39,203 bases of DNA from Spirochaetaceae bacterium (GTDB lineage: Bacteria > Spirochaetota > Spirochaetia > DSM-27196 > PWMO01). A program made the translations under genes and the position numbers. Below are positions 1-7,632 of the stretch, piece by piece. Each line of letters begins with the position of its first letter. Positions within the stretch are counted from its first letter, which is position 1. The notes beneath the pieces are model-generated. The model did no database searches and was not told where the DNA came from. It saw only the letters and a program-made list of their open reading frames with translations. The stretch lies in the NCBI GenBank assembly GCA_007693485.1, contig REDM01000165.1, positions 1 to 39,203 on the forward strand. The letters run 5' to 3'.

Positions 1-436
1 ACCGACCATCCCGATGGCGTGGTGGACGCGCGGACGGAATCGGTGGCGGCTCCGGTGGCTCGGGCAGCCGGCGTTCTGACGCCCCGGTTGATTGCCTTCG
101 ACGACTCGCGCACCCTGGTAGACCGGCCGTTCTCGCTGTGGGAACGCGTGCATTGAGGACGTCATCGAGACGCGATTCATCCACGGCGACATCCATCCAA
201 TGAACGTCATGTGCTCGTCCGCCGGCGAGCTACTGGCCATCATCGATTGGGGTGACGCGGGCTGGGGTGATCCGTTCCTGGATTTCGCGGGGATTCCGTT
301 CGACCATATTCCCGCCGCGCTGGAGGGATACGAAGCCGAGGCGCCTGGACTGTTGGGCAGAAATCCCGACCTCCGTGTCGCGTGGAATAGACTGCTCGAC
401 GCCATTGACGGACTCTTCGAAACCTCCGCGCCGTGA
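1..436 (+). pseudogene. Aminoglycoside/choline phosphotransferase (APH)-family remnant, truncated at the window edge, with internal deletion/frameshift
   Basis: Frame 1 reads ...TPRLIAFDDSRTLVDRPFSLWERVH then TGA at 154-156; frame 2 continues EDVIETRFIHGDIHPMNVM...IIDWGDAGWGDPFLDFAG (APH HGDxHPxNV and IDWxD motifs). The usual segment of several tens of residues between WERVH and HGD is missing. Confidence 0.75.
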
Positions 437-549
437 TCGGGTTGATGCGCCGGGCCGGACTACGTGATCCGCGCAATAATCATTCCCCACCAGACATACC
501 TGTTGATTTTTCGGTAGCGCATGATGGCGTTCCGTAGTACATCAATGGC

Positions 550-1611
550 ATGATCAGTTCAGTGATACCACCCACCGTTGATTCCGCCGAGTTGTATCGG
601 GCTCTCTGTGATCGCGACCCGAGTTACCTCGGAACGTTTGTTGCCGGGGTGAAGACCACCGGGATCTTTTGTCTGCCGACCTGCCGTGCGCGCAAACCCA
701 AAGCGGAGAACGTGGAGTTCTTCGAAGACGCGGGTGCTGCCCTTCTATCGGGGTATCGCCCCTGCAAGATCTGCCGGCCGACCGAGCAGCTGATACCGGC
801 GCCCGATGAAGTAACACGAGCAATGCAGCTGCTGCAGCGTAGCGACGCCCCGCGCATTCGCGACCAGGACCTTCGAGCAGCCGGTTTGCACCCGGAGACG
901 GTTCGTCGCCATTTCAAACGGGTCTACCACATGACGTTTCACGCCTACCAGCGGATGCTCCGGCTGAACGCGGCCTATCGGGCCCTGCAGCGCGGCGAAG
1001 GCGTGCTGGAGGCCGGACTCGAAGGGAAGTACGACTCCTCAAGCGGCTTCTATCGCGCGTACGAGCGGGTGATGCGCCAGACCCCGGCGGCCGGGTCGCG
1101 TGCCCGGGTCATCACCCTCAGCCATATCGACACGCCGCTTGGTCCCATGATCGCCGGCGCAACCGACGAGAGCCTCTGCCTGCTCGAGTTCACCGATCGG
1201 CGGATGCTCGAAACGCAGCTCGACACCCTCGTGAAGCGGCTCGATGCGCGCTTCCTCTACGGGACCCATCGCGTCATCGAGCAGGTTCGCGACGAGCTCG
1301 CCGCCTACTTTGCCGGCAATCTGCGTGAGTTTACCGTGCCCCTCCTCACGCCCGGCACGCCGTTCCAGAATCTGGTCTGGCAGCAGCTGCAGGGGATTCC
1401 CTACGCCTCCACCCGCAGCTACGCAGAGCAGGCGCGAGCGATCGGCAGACCGAGTGCGGTGAGAGCGGTGGCGGCGGCAAACGGCCACAATCGAGTCGCC
1501 ATTGTGATACCGTGCCACCGGGTGGTCGGCTCCGACGGATCGATGACCGGCTACGGCGGCGGAATCGCCCGCAAGAAATGGCTGCTCGCCCATGAGCGAG
1601 GACGCGGGTGA
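550..1611 (+). CDS. ada: Bifunctional Ada protein: methylphosphotriester-DNA/O6-alkylguanine methyltransferase with AraC-type HTH
   Basis: N-terminal Ada zinc motif (FCLPTCRARKPKAENVEFF...YRPCKICRP), AraC-like region, C-terminal MGMT active site IPCHRVVGSDGSMTGYGGG. Confidence 0.93.
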   Translation: MISSVIPPTVDSAELYRALCDRDPSYLGTFVAGVKTTGIFCLPTCRARKPKAENVEFFEDAGAALLSGYRPCKICRPTEQLIPAPDEVTRAMQLLQRSDAPRIRDQDLRAAGLHPETVRRHFKRVYHMTFHAYQRMLRLNAAYRALQRGEGVLEAGLEGKYDSSSGFYRAYERVMRQTPAAGSRARVITLSHIDTPLGPMIAGATDESLCLLEFTDRRMLETQLDTLVKRLDARFLYGTHRVIEQVRDELAAYFAGNLREFTVPLLTPGTPFQNLVWQQLQGIPYASTRSYAEQARAIGRPSAVRAVAAANGHNRVAIVIPCHRVVGSDGSMTGYGGGIARKKWLLAHERGRG

Positions 1612-1674
1612 ATAGTCTCACGAGACTCGACACAGTGGTCCGAGAGCGGTAATCCGCCATCAGGAGGAAGTGGA

Positions 1675-1704
1675 ATGAGTGCTACGGCAGCTGAAGCTCC
1701 TGAA
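1675..1704 (+). pseudogene. 5' stub of an interrupted gene (ATG after a strong Shine-Dalgarno)
   Basis: AGGAGG at 1662-1667 followed by ATG at 1675 (MSATAAEAPEP); reading frame then runs into the IS element antisense to its transposase. Confidence 0.4.
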
Positions 1705-1713
1705 CCCGGCCTG

Positions 1714-2589
1714 TTAGGCCGGATCTCTAACATTTTCCGTGTCCAGTGTTCTGGGGAAGATCTCTTCGAACTGCACCGGAGACAACCCGCCGAGGTGCTC
1801 ATGGCGGCGCCTTCGGTTGTAGAAGGCCTCGATGTAGTTGAACACATCGGCGCGTGCTTCGGCGACTGTTCGATACGTCCGTCGCCTGACACGCTCCTTC
1901 TTCAGGCTTGCGAAGAACGATTCCATCGCCGCGTTGTCGCAGGCGTTACCGCGACGACTCATGCTGCGGACGAGGTTGTGCTCGGCGCAGAACCGGATCC
2001 AGTCATCGATAGCGTACTGGGAACCCTGGTCCGAATGGATGAGCACCGCATGCTTCGGTCGCCTGTGCCAGATGGCTGCGAGCAGCGCCTGCAGCACGAG
2101 GTCGCGGTGCATTGTTCGCTGCATCGACCGTCCGATGATTCTCCTCGAGGCGAGGTCCATCACTGCCGCCAGATAGAGCCATCCTTCCCACGTACGGATG
2201 CAGGTGATGTCGGTGACCCAAGCGGTGTCGAGCTCTTTGCGACTGAACTGCCGATCGAGGATATTCGATTCGCCCCTCTGCGGTGTCGCGTACGAATCGT
2301 TGCGACGTTTACGCGGCGAGACAGCAGATATTCCACTCTGCCGCATGAGCTTCGCCACGCGGTTCTTACCCTATCTCTCACCGACCTCTCGCAGGTCGAG
2401 GAAGATTCTCGGGCTGCCGTAGACACCGTCACGCTCGTTCCAGAAGTGGCGAATCTGCTCGACCAGCCGTTCGCTCTCCAGGGCACGTCGAAACAGAGGA
2501 TTCTTCAGCCACGCGTAGAAGCCGCTGCGGTGGATTCCTAGCACGCGACACATCGTCGTTCCTCGAAACTCACTCAGTCCGATGATCGT
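1714..2589 (-). pseudogene. IS3-family transposase OrfB (DDE integrase), broken by a 4-bp duplication and an amber stop
   Basis: MCRVLGIHRSGFYAW..., DITCIRTWEGWLYLAAVMDL, HSDQGSQY, CDNAAMESFFASLKKE. In-frame TAG (plus-strand CTA 2371-2373) and tandem CTCA|CTCA at 2569-2576 break the frame. Confidence 0.88.
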
Positions 2590-2889
2590 TCACGAAGGCG
2601 TACCTCGCTCCGACTCCTTCGCGAAGTACGCCGCGGCTATTCGCAGGATATCTCTTTCTTCCTGCGCTCGCTTCAGCTCAAGCTTCAGCCGCGAATTCTC
2701 GGCCGCCAGATCCGCCGAACCGCTCGACTCCTCGCCCTGCCGTCGAGCACGCTTCACCCACTGGTAGAGGCTGTGCTCCGACACGCCAATGCGTTTAGCC
2801 ACCTCGCGGACGCCGTAACCGCGATCGATGACCTGTGCGACCGCTTCGGCCTTGAACTCGCCCGAATACCGGGTTCCCGGTCCTCCCAT
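2590..2889 (-). CDS. IS3-family transposase OrfA (HTH)
   Basis: RYSGEFKAEAVAQVIDRGYGVREVAKRIGVSEHSLYQWVKRARR...EERDILRIAAAYFAKES. Confidence 0.9.
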   Translation of the reverse strand: MGGPGTRYSGEFKAEAVAQVIDRGYGVREVAKRIGVSEHSLYQWVKRARRQGEESSGSADLAAENSRLKLELKRAQEERDILRIAAAYFAKESERGTPS

Positions 2890-2952
2890 GCAAACACCTT
2901 CCTTTGTCTCCTTTCGAGACTATCAGGTGTCCCCGGTTTTGGGGGAGTTCCA

Positions 2953-3679
2953 CCTGAAGGCACACGGGCTGCTGCAGGCCTACTCGCGCACCAACCGTAT
3001 CCTGAACTCGGTCAAGACCTACGGCAATGTTGTCTCGTTTCGCAACCTCGAGCAGGCCACCAACGACGCCCTCGCCCTCTTCGGCAACCGCGACGCCCGG
3101 GGCATCGTGCTGCTGAAGCCCTACGCCGAGTACCACGCCGAGTATCGCAGCGCGTCGGAGACGGAGAGAGAGCGTATCAACGACGACGTGGTGTTTGAGA
3201 TCGAACTGATCAAGCAGGTGGAGGTCAACGTCGATTACATCCTGATGCTGGTCGAAGCCTACCTGAAGACCAAGGGCAGCGGCCGCGACCGGGAGGTCCG
3301 CGCAAATATTGAACGCGCGATTGACTCGTGCCCGAGCCTTCGCAACAAGAAGGACCTGATCGAGCAGTTCGTGGACTCGGTATCAACCCGGGGCAGGGTG
3401 GACACCCAGTGGCAGGACTTCGTCCTCGCTCGCAAGGCAGGAGAGCTCGAGCGCATCATAGAGGAAGAGAACCTCAACGCCGCGGAAACCCGCGCTTTCA
3501 TCGAAAACGCCTTCCGCGACGGCGCCATCCCCACCGCCGGCACCGCCGTCACCCGCATCCTGCCGCCCGCCTCACGCTTCTCCCGCGACAACGACCACGG
3601 CCGCAAGAAACAGAGCGGCCGCTGCCGCGACCGCCTCGCCGCCTTCTTCGACCGCTACGCGAGGCTGGCTTCGTCGTGA
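2953..3679 (+). pseudogene. hsdR: C-terminal remnant of type I restriction enzyme R subunit (HsdR)
   Basis: LKAHGLLQAYSRTNRILNSVKTYGNVVSFRNLEQATNDALALFGNRDARGIVLLKPY...VVFEIELIKQVEVNVDYILMLVEAYL is typical of HsdR C-termini; nuclease and helicase motor domains absent. Confidence 0.88.
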
Positions 3680-3720
3680 GGGGCAACGCGATTGTCTGGG
3701 GGATTGCACTTCTCGAACTA

Positions 3721-3945
3721 CTAGCGACCCGCCTCGAGCTTCTGAGCCAGCCAGACTTTGATAACCGACTGCCGTGTCACGCCCAGTCTTCGCGCTTCAC
3801 GGTCGAGCGATTCCACCATCCAAACCGGAAAGTCCACGTTCACCCGCTTGATCTCCTGGTTCGGACGGCGCCCCGACTCCAGATCGAGGTACTCAGAGAT
3901 ATCGTCGCCATCATCGAATGCCTTGTCAAAATCCTCAGCCTTCAT
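3721..3945 (-). CDS. brnA: BrnA-family antitoxin
   Basis: 74 aa, RRPNQEIKRVNVDFPVWMVESLDREARRLGVTRQSVIKVWLAQKLE (BrnA/CopG-like ribbon-helix-helix), immediately downstream of and overlapping BrnT-like ORF. Confidence 0.8.
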   Translation of the reverse strand: MKAEDFDKAFDDGDDISEYLDLESGRRPNQEIKRVNVDFPVWMVESLDREARRLGVTRQSVIKVWLAQKLEAGR

Positions 3946-4195
3946 ACAACTCTATCTCCGTAGTCCGCGAGCGTCGTACCGAAATCAGCCGAACCCTCTT
4001 GTCTCGATATGTTATCACGGCGGCCCAATGCTTCGCCCCAATGCAGCCCACCACCAGGAACCGTGACTCCTGCTCAGTCTTCGCCGGGATCTCGAGCAGA
4101 TCCGGATCGTCCCACAGCAACTGAGCCTCGTCGAAGTCGATCCCGTGCTTGTTTCGGTTGATCTCACTTTTGAAGGAATCGAACTCGAACTCCAT
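3935..4195 (-). CDS. brnT: BrnT-family ribonuclease toxin
   Basis: MEFEFDSFKSEINRNKHGIDFDEAQLLWDDPD...VVGCIGAKHWAAVITYRDKRVRLISVRRSRTTEIELYE, the BrnT pattern (NxxKHGIxFxEA ... RxISxRR). Confidence 0.88.
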   Translation of the reverse strand: MEFEFDSFKSEINRNKHGIDFDEAQLLWDDPDLLEIPAKTEQESRFLVVGCIGAKHWAAVITYRDKRVRLISVRRSRTTEIELYEG

Positions 4196-4196
4196 C

Positions 4197-4215
4197 GAGT
4201 ATAATTATTATACTC
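4197..4215. promoter_or_regulatory. Perfect inverted repeat GAGTATAA-TTA-TTATACTC, putative BrnA operator overlapping the brnT -10
   Basis: 8-bp arms, 3-nt spacer, 1 nt upstream of the brnT ATG; minus-strand TATAAT at 4212-4207 lies inside; TTGACA at 4233-4228. Confidence 0.6.
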
Positions 4216-4279
4216 CACTGTTGCAGCTGTCAACAACAACTTCCGGCCGGCCACGCAGCATTCGCCACCCCCTTCCCCC

Positions 4280-6889
4280 TCACCGCGCCAGCCGCCGGCT
4301 GATCGCCTTCTCCGCCTCAACCAGCAGAAACGCGACCACGCCCGCGACGACAATCCCGGCCCAGTACACGGCCGGGATGGGGGCGGTGCCAAACAGGGTG
4401 TTCATGAACGGCAGATAGGTAGACCCAAGCTGCAGCAGCACCAGAACCCCGGTCAGGCCGAAGGCGAGTCGATTCTCGAATATGCGGGAACTGATGCTGG
4501 TCTCATACAGCTTGCGGCAGGTGAACAGATAGAAGGTGTGTGCAATCACCAGCATGTTTACCGCCGTGGTGCGGGCAACAGCCAGATCGCTTCCTTCCAT
4601 ACCCGCCTCGTAGAGCAGTGCGAAGGCGGCAAAGGTCAGTCCACCGCTCAAGAGTGAGACAAACACCACTCGGCGGAAGAAGCCGGCACCCAGGATGGGC
4701 TCGTCGGGGGCTCGCGGCGGGCGCTGCATCACCTTGCGCTCCATCGGCTCGACGGTAAGGGCGAGTGCCAGCGTGACCGCCGAGACCATGTTCACCCACA
4801 GCACCTGGACCGGGCTGATTGGCAAGGTGAGTCCAAGCAGCAGCGCGACGATGATAACCGAGGCCTCCGCGCCGTTTGCCGGCAGCAGGTAGAGGATGGT
4901 CTTTCGGATATTGTCGTAGATGGTTCGACCCTCTTCCACCGCATGCACAATGCTCGCGAAGTTGTCGTCGGCGAGCACCATCTCGGCCGCTTCCTTGGTG
5001 ACCTCGGTCCCCTTGATGCCCATCGCGATACCGATGTCGGAACGTTTGAGGGCGGGAGCATCGTTCACCCCGTCACCGGTCATGGCAACGAGGTTTCCGC
5101 GCTGCTGCAGCGCCTTTACCAGTCGCAGCTTGTGCTCCGGGCTGGTCCGCGCGAAAACGCTGTGCGTCTTCACGCAATCGAGAAGCGCCTCGTCGTCCAT
5201 GGATTCGATATCACTGCCGGTTACCGGCTCTTCGCTCGACTCGATCCCGAGCTTCTCGGCAATTGCGCCCGCGGTAATCGCATGGTCTCCGGTGATCATC
5301 ATGACCCGGATACCGGCTTCGTGGCACTCCGCAATGGCCTGAACGACTTCGTCCCGCGGCGGGTCGATGATCCCGACCAACCCGAGCAGGGTGAACCCCT
5401 CCTGGAGATCATCGTGGCCGATGGAATCGGTTGATTCGGACTCTTCCCGAACTGCAAGCGCCAGAACCCGTTCACCGCGTCCGGCTATGACATCAACGCG
5501 CTCCTGCCAGCTCTCTCGGTCGAGATCCTCGCTGTCCGAACCCTTCATCTGTGAGGAACAGCGGTCGAGCACCCGTTCCGGCGCCCCCTTCAGATAGATC
5601 CGGCGCCCTTCGTCGGTCTCGTTCAGGGTTGCCATGTACTTGTGCTCCGACTCGAAGGGGAGCGAGTCGATGCGATCCGGGTTCCACTGTGCAAGTCCGC
5701 CCTTGTGGGCGAGCGTGATGAGGGCTCCCTCGGTGGGAGTTCCTTCGACGCTCCACCTGCCCTCCTCTTCTTCTTCGATGCGGCTCTCGTTGCACGCCTT
5801 GCCGCAGCGCAGTAGTTCCATTACGGAAGCCGGCAAATCTGTGTCACCGTCGGCGGGGCGCACCGAGACCGCAGTCATCTCGTTTCGAGTCAGGGTGCCT
5901 GTCTTGTCGGAGCAGATGACGCTTACCGAACCGAGCGTCTCAACCGACGGGAGCTTTCGAATAATCGCGTTGCGCCGTGCCATCCGCTGAACGCCCAGGG
6001 CGAGTGTAATCGTCAGGATGGCGGGAAGCCCTTCGGGAATCGAAGCTACGACAATGCTGATGGCCGCGAGAAACATCTCCTCGAGCTCAAAACCCTGCAC
6101 CAGGTAACCAAAGGCAAAAAATCCGCCGGCGAGGGCCAGAATGACTACGGAGAGAATGGCCCCAAACCGATCGATCTTCTGGATGAGCGGAGTGGTCTTT
6201 TCGGCCGCCTCCGAGATCATGGTGTTGATCTTTCCGAGCTCGGTCTCGGCGCCGGTGGCGACCACAATCCCCTGCGCTTCCCCGTAGGTGACAGTGGTGC
6301 CGGAAAATCCGAGGCACTTCCGGTCACCAAGCGCAGCATCCTCGTCAACGCTGTCGGTGTGCTTCTCAACGCCCTCCGACTCACCGGTCAGTGCCGCTTC
6401 CTCCACACGCAAACTTTTCACCCGCACGAAGCGCAGATCGGCGGGAATCCGGTCGCCGGACTTCACGCTCACCAGGTCTCCCGGCACCAGCTGCTCGGCG
6501 TCCACGGTTTGCCGCTCCCCATCCCGGGTTACGGCGGCCTCAAGCGAGAGCATACCCTTGATGCTCTCGAGCGCCTTTTCGGCTTTGCCCTCCTGTATGA
6601 AACTGACGGTGACGTTGATCAGCACCACTGCCGCAATAACAATCGCCTCGATCCACTCTCCAAGAAATCCGGCAATCACGGCCGCCGCGATCAGGAGATA
6701 GATCAACACGTTGTGGAACTGCGAGAGAAACCGCACCAGCGGCCCGCGCTTCTTTTTTTCGGGAAGCCGGTTCGGTCCGTGCTCTTCAAGCCGCCGTTCG
6801 GCCGCCTGCGTGGAAAGACCGGACCTCTGATCAGTCTCAAGGTCGCTGGTGATGGTCTCGATGTCGCTGGTGTGCCAGTTCGTGCTCAT
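4280..6889 (-). CDS. P-type cation-transporting ATPase (Ca2+/PMR1-like P2A class); likely start ATG at 6889
   Basis: [14 protein letters not shown] phosphorylation site, [32 protein letters not shown] upstream of MSTNWHTSD. Confidence 0.93.
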   Translation of the reverse strand: MSTNWHTSDIETITSDLETDQRSGLSTQAAERRLEEHGPNRLPEKKKRGPLVRFLSQFHNVLIYLLIAAAVIAGFLGEWIEAIVIAAVVLINVTVSFIQEGKAEKALESIKGMLSLEAAVTRDGERQTVDAEQLVPGDLVSVKSGDRIPADLRFVRVKSLRVEEAALTGESEGVEKHTDSVDEDAALGDRKCLGFSGTTVTYGEAQGIVVATGAETELGKINTMISEAAEKTTPLIQKIDRFGAILSVVILALAGGFFAFGYLVQGFELEEMFLAAISIVVASIPEGLPAILTITLALGVQRMARRNAIIRKLPSVETLGSVSVICSDKTGTLTRNEMTAVSVRPADGDTDLPASVMELLRCGKACNESRIEEEEEGRWSVEGTPTEGALITLAHKGGLAQWNPDRIDSLPFESEHKYMATLNETDEGRRIYLKGAPERVLDRCSSQMKGSDSEDLDRESWQERVDVIAGRGERVLALAVREESESTDSIGHDDLQEGFTLLGLVGIIDPPRDEVVQAIAECHEAGIRVMMITGDHAITAGAIAEKLGIESSEEPVTGSDIESMDDEALLDCVKTHSVFARTSPEHKLRLVKALQQRGNLVAMTGDGVNDAPALKRSDIGIAMGIKGTEVTKEAAEMVLADDNFASIVHAVEEGRTIYDNIRKTILYLLPANGAEASVIIVALLLGLTLPISPVQVLWVNMVSAVTLALALTVEPMERKVMQRPPRAPDEPILGAGFFRRVVFVSLLSGGLTFAAFALLYEAGMEGSDLAVARTTAVNMLVIAHTFYLFTCRKLYETSISSRIFENRLAFGLTGVLVLLQLGSTYLPFMNTLFGTAPIPAVYWAGIVVAGVVAFLLVEAEKAISRRLAR

Positions 6890-7010
6890 TGCAAAACTCC
6901 GTAGCGTGGACAGTGGTACCACGACGATACGAAGATACGGCGGACAGGTCCAGTGAGGCGGCGGGAGACGTGTGACAGGCAGGCAAACTCTGTTCTCATC
7001 CGCTCAACTC

Positions 7011-7039
7011 TTGCGTGTCGCTACGCCGCCGGTTATACT
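7011..7039 (+). promoter_or_regulatory. Putative mazEF promoter TTGCGT-17-TATACT
   Basis: -35 at 7011-7016, -10 at 7034-7039; ATG at 7046, six nt downstream of the -10. Confidence 0.5.
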
Positions 7040-7045
7040 ATCGGT

Positions 7046-7282
7046 ATGAAGACCGCCGTATCGATTCCAGATTCTGTATTCGCGAAGACCGACCGGTACG
7101 CTCAACACGTGAAGAAGTCGAGAAGCCAGATCGTTTCCGAAGCCTTACGCGAGTATCTAGCCCGCCACGCTCCCGATGAAGTAACCGACGCGATGGACCA
7201 TGCGATTGATACGATCGGCGATCAGCGCGATCCGTTCGTAACCAGATCTGGTGATCAAATCCTGAGTCGCCAGGAATGGTGA
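7046..7282 (+). CDS. mazE: MazE-like ribbon-helix-helix antitoxin
   Basis: MKTAVSIPDSVFAKTDRYAQHVKKSRSQIVSEALREYLARH; overlaps a MazF-like ORF. Confidence 0.8.
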   Translation: MKTAVSIPDSVFAKTDRYAQHVKKSRSQIVSEALREYLARHAPDEVTDAMDHAIDTIGDQRDPFVTRSGDQILSRQEW

Positions 7283-7620
7283 TATCTCAAGGCGAAGTAT
7301 GGTGGGCAGATCTTGCGGAGCCGGTCGGTTCCAGCGCCGGTTTCAGGCGACCTGTGGTTGTCGTCCAAGGCGATAGTATCAACCGGAGTCGTATTTCGAC
7401 CGTGGTCTGCGTGCCACTTACGTCCAATCTCGGGTGGTCTCGTGCTCCCGGAAACGTGGAGCTCTGGTCCCACACCACCGGACTTCAAAAAGACTCGGTG
7501 GCCAATGCGTCGCAAATAATCACCGTCGACCGGGTACAACTCACAGAACGCACCGGGAAGCTCCCCCACCCTAAGGTACAGCTGATTCTCGCGGGCATCG
7601 ATACAATTCTCGGCAGGTGA
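7276..7620 (+). CDS. mazF: MazF/PemK-family endoribonuclease toxin
   Basis: ISQGEVWWADLAEPVGSSAGFRRPVVVVQGDSINRSRISTVVCVPLTSN...ANASQIITVDRVQLTERTGKLP. Confidence 0.9.
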   Translation: MVISQGEVWWADLAEPVGSSAGFRRPVVVVQGDSINRSRISTVVCVPLTSNLGWSRAPGNVELWSHTTGLQKDSVANASQIITVDRVQLTERTGKLPHPKVQLILAGIDTILGR

Positions 7621-7632
7621 TCGCCCGGCTCG

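Larger units (their letters stand above)
1705..2952 (-). mobile_element. IS3-family insertion sequence, degenerate copy; ends approximate
   Basis: OrfA (HTH) and OrfB (DDE transposase) homologies on the minus strand. Hexamer CCTGAA occurs at 1699-1704 and 2953-2958 flanking the element; terminal inverted repeats could not be defined confidently. Confidence 0.75.

Noticed and set aside
1614-1627. AGTCTC-AC-GAGACT palindrome just after ada
   Set aside because: Short 6-bp arms with a 2-nt loop and no T-tract; could be chance or a minor terminator/regulator site, not enough support.
1675-2541. 288-aa plus-strand ORF with an excellent Shine-Dalgarno
   Set aside because: Only the first about 10 codons look like a real gene start; the remainder is antisense to the IS3 transposase. 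Treated as a stub of an interrupted gene.
1699-2958. CCTGAA flanking both sides of the IS as a target-site duplication
   Set aside because: IS3-family duplications are usually 3-4 bp and the terminal inverted repeats do not align convincingly at these positions, so the duplication is not claimed.
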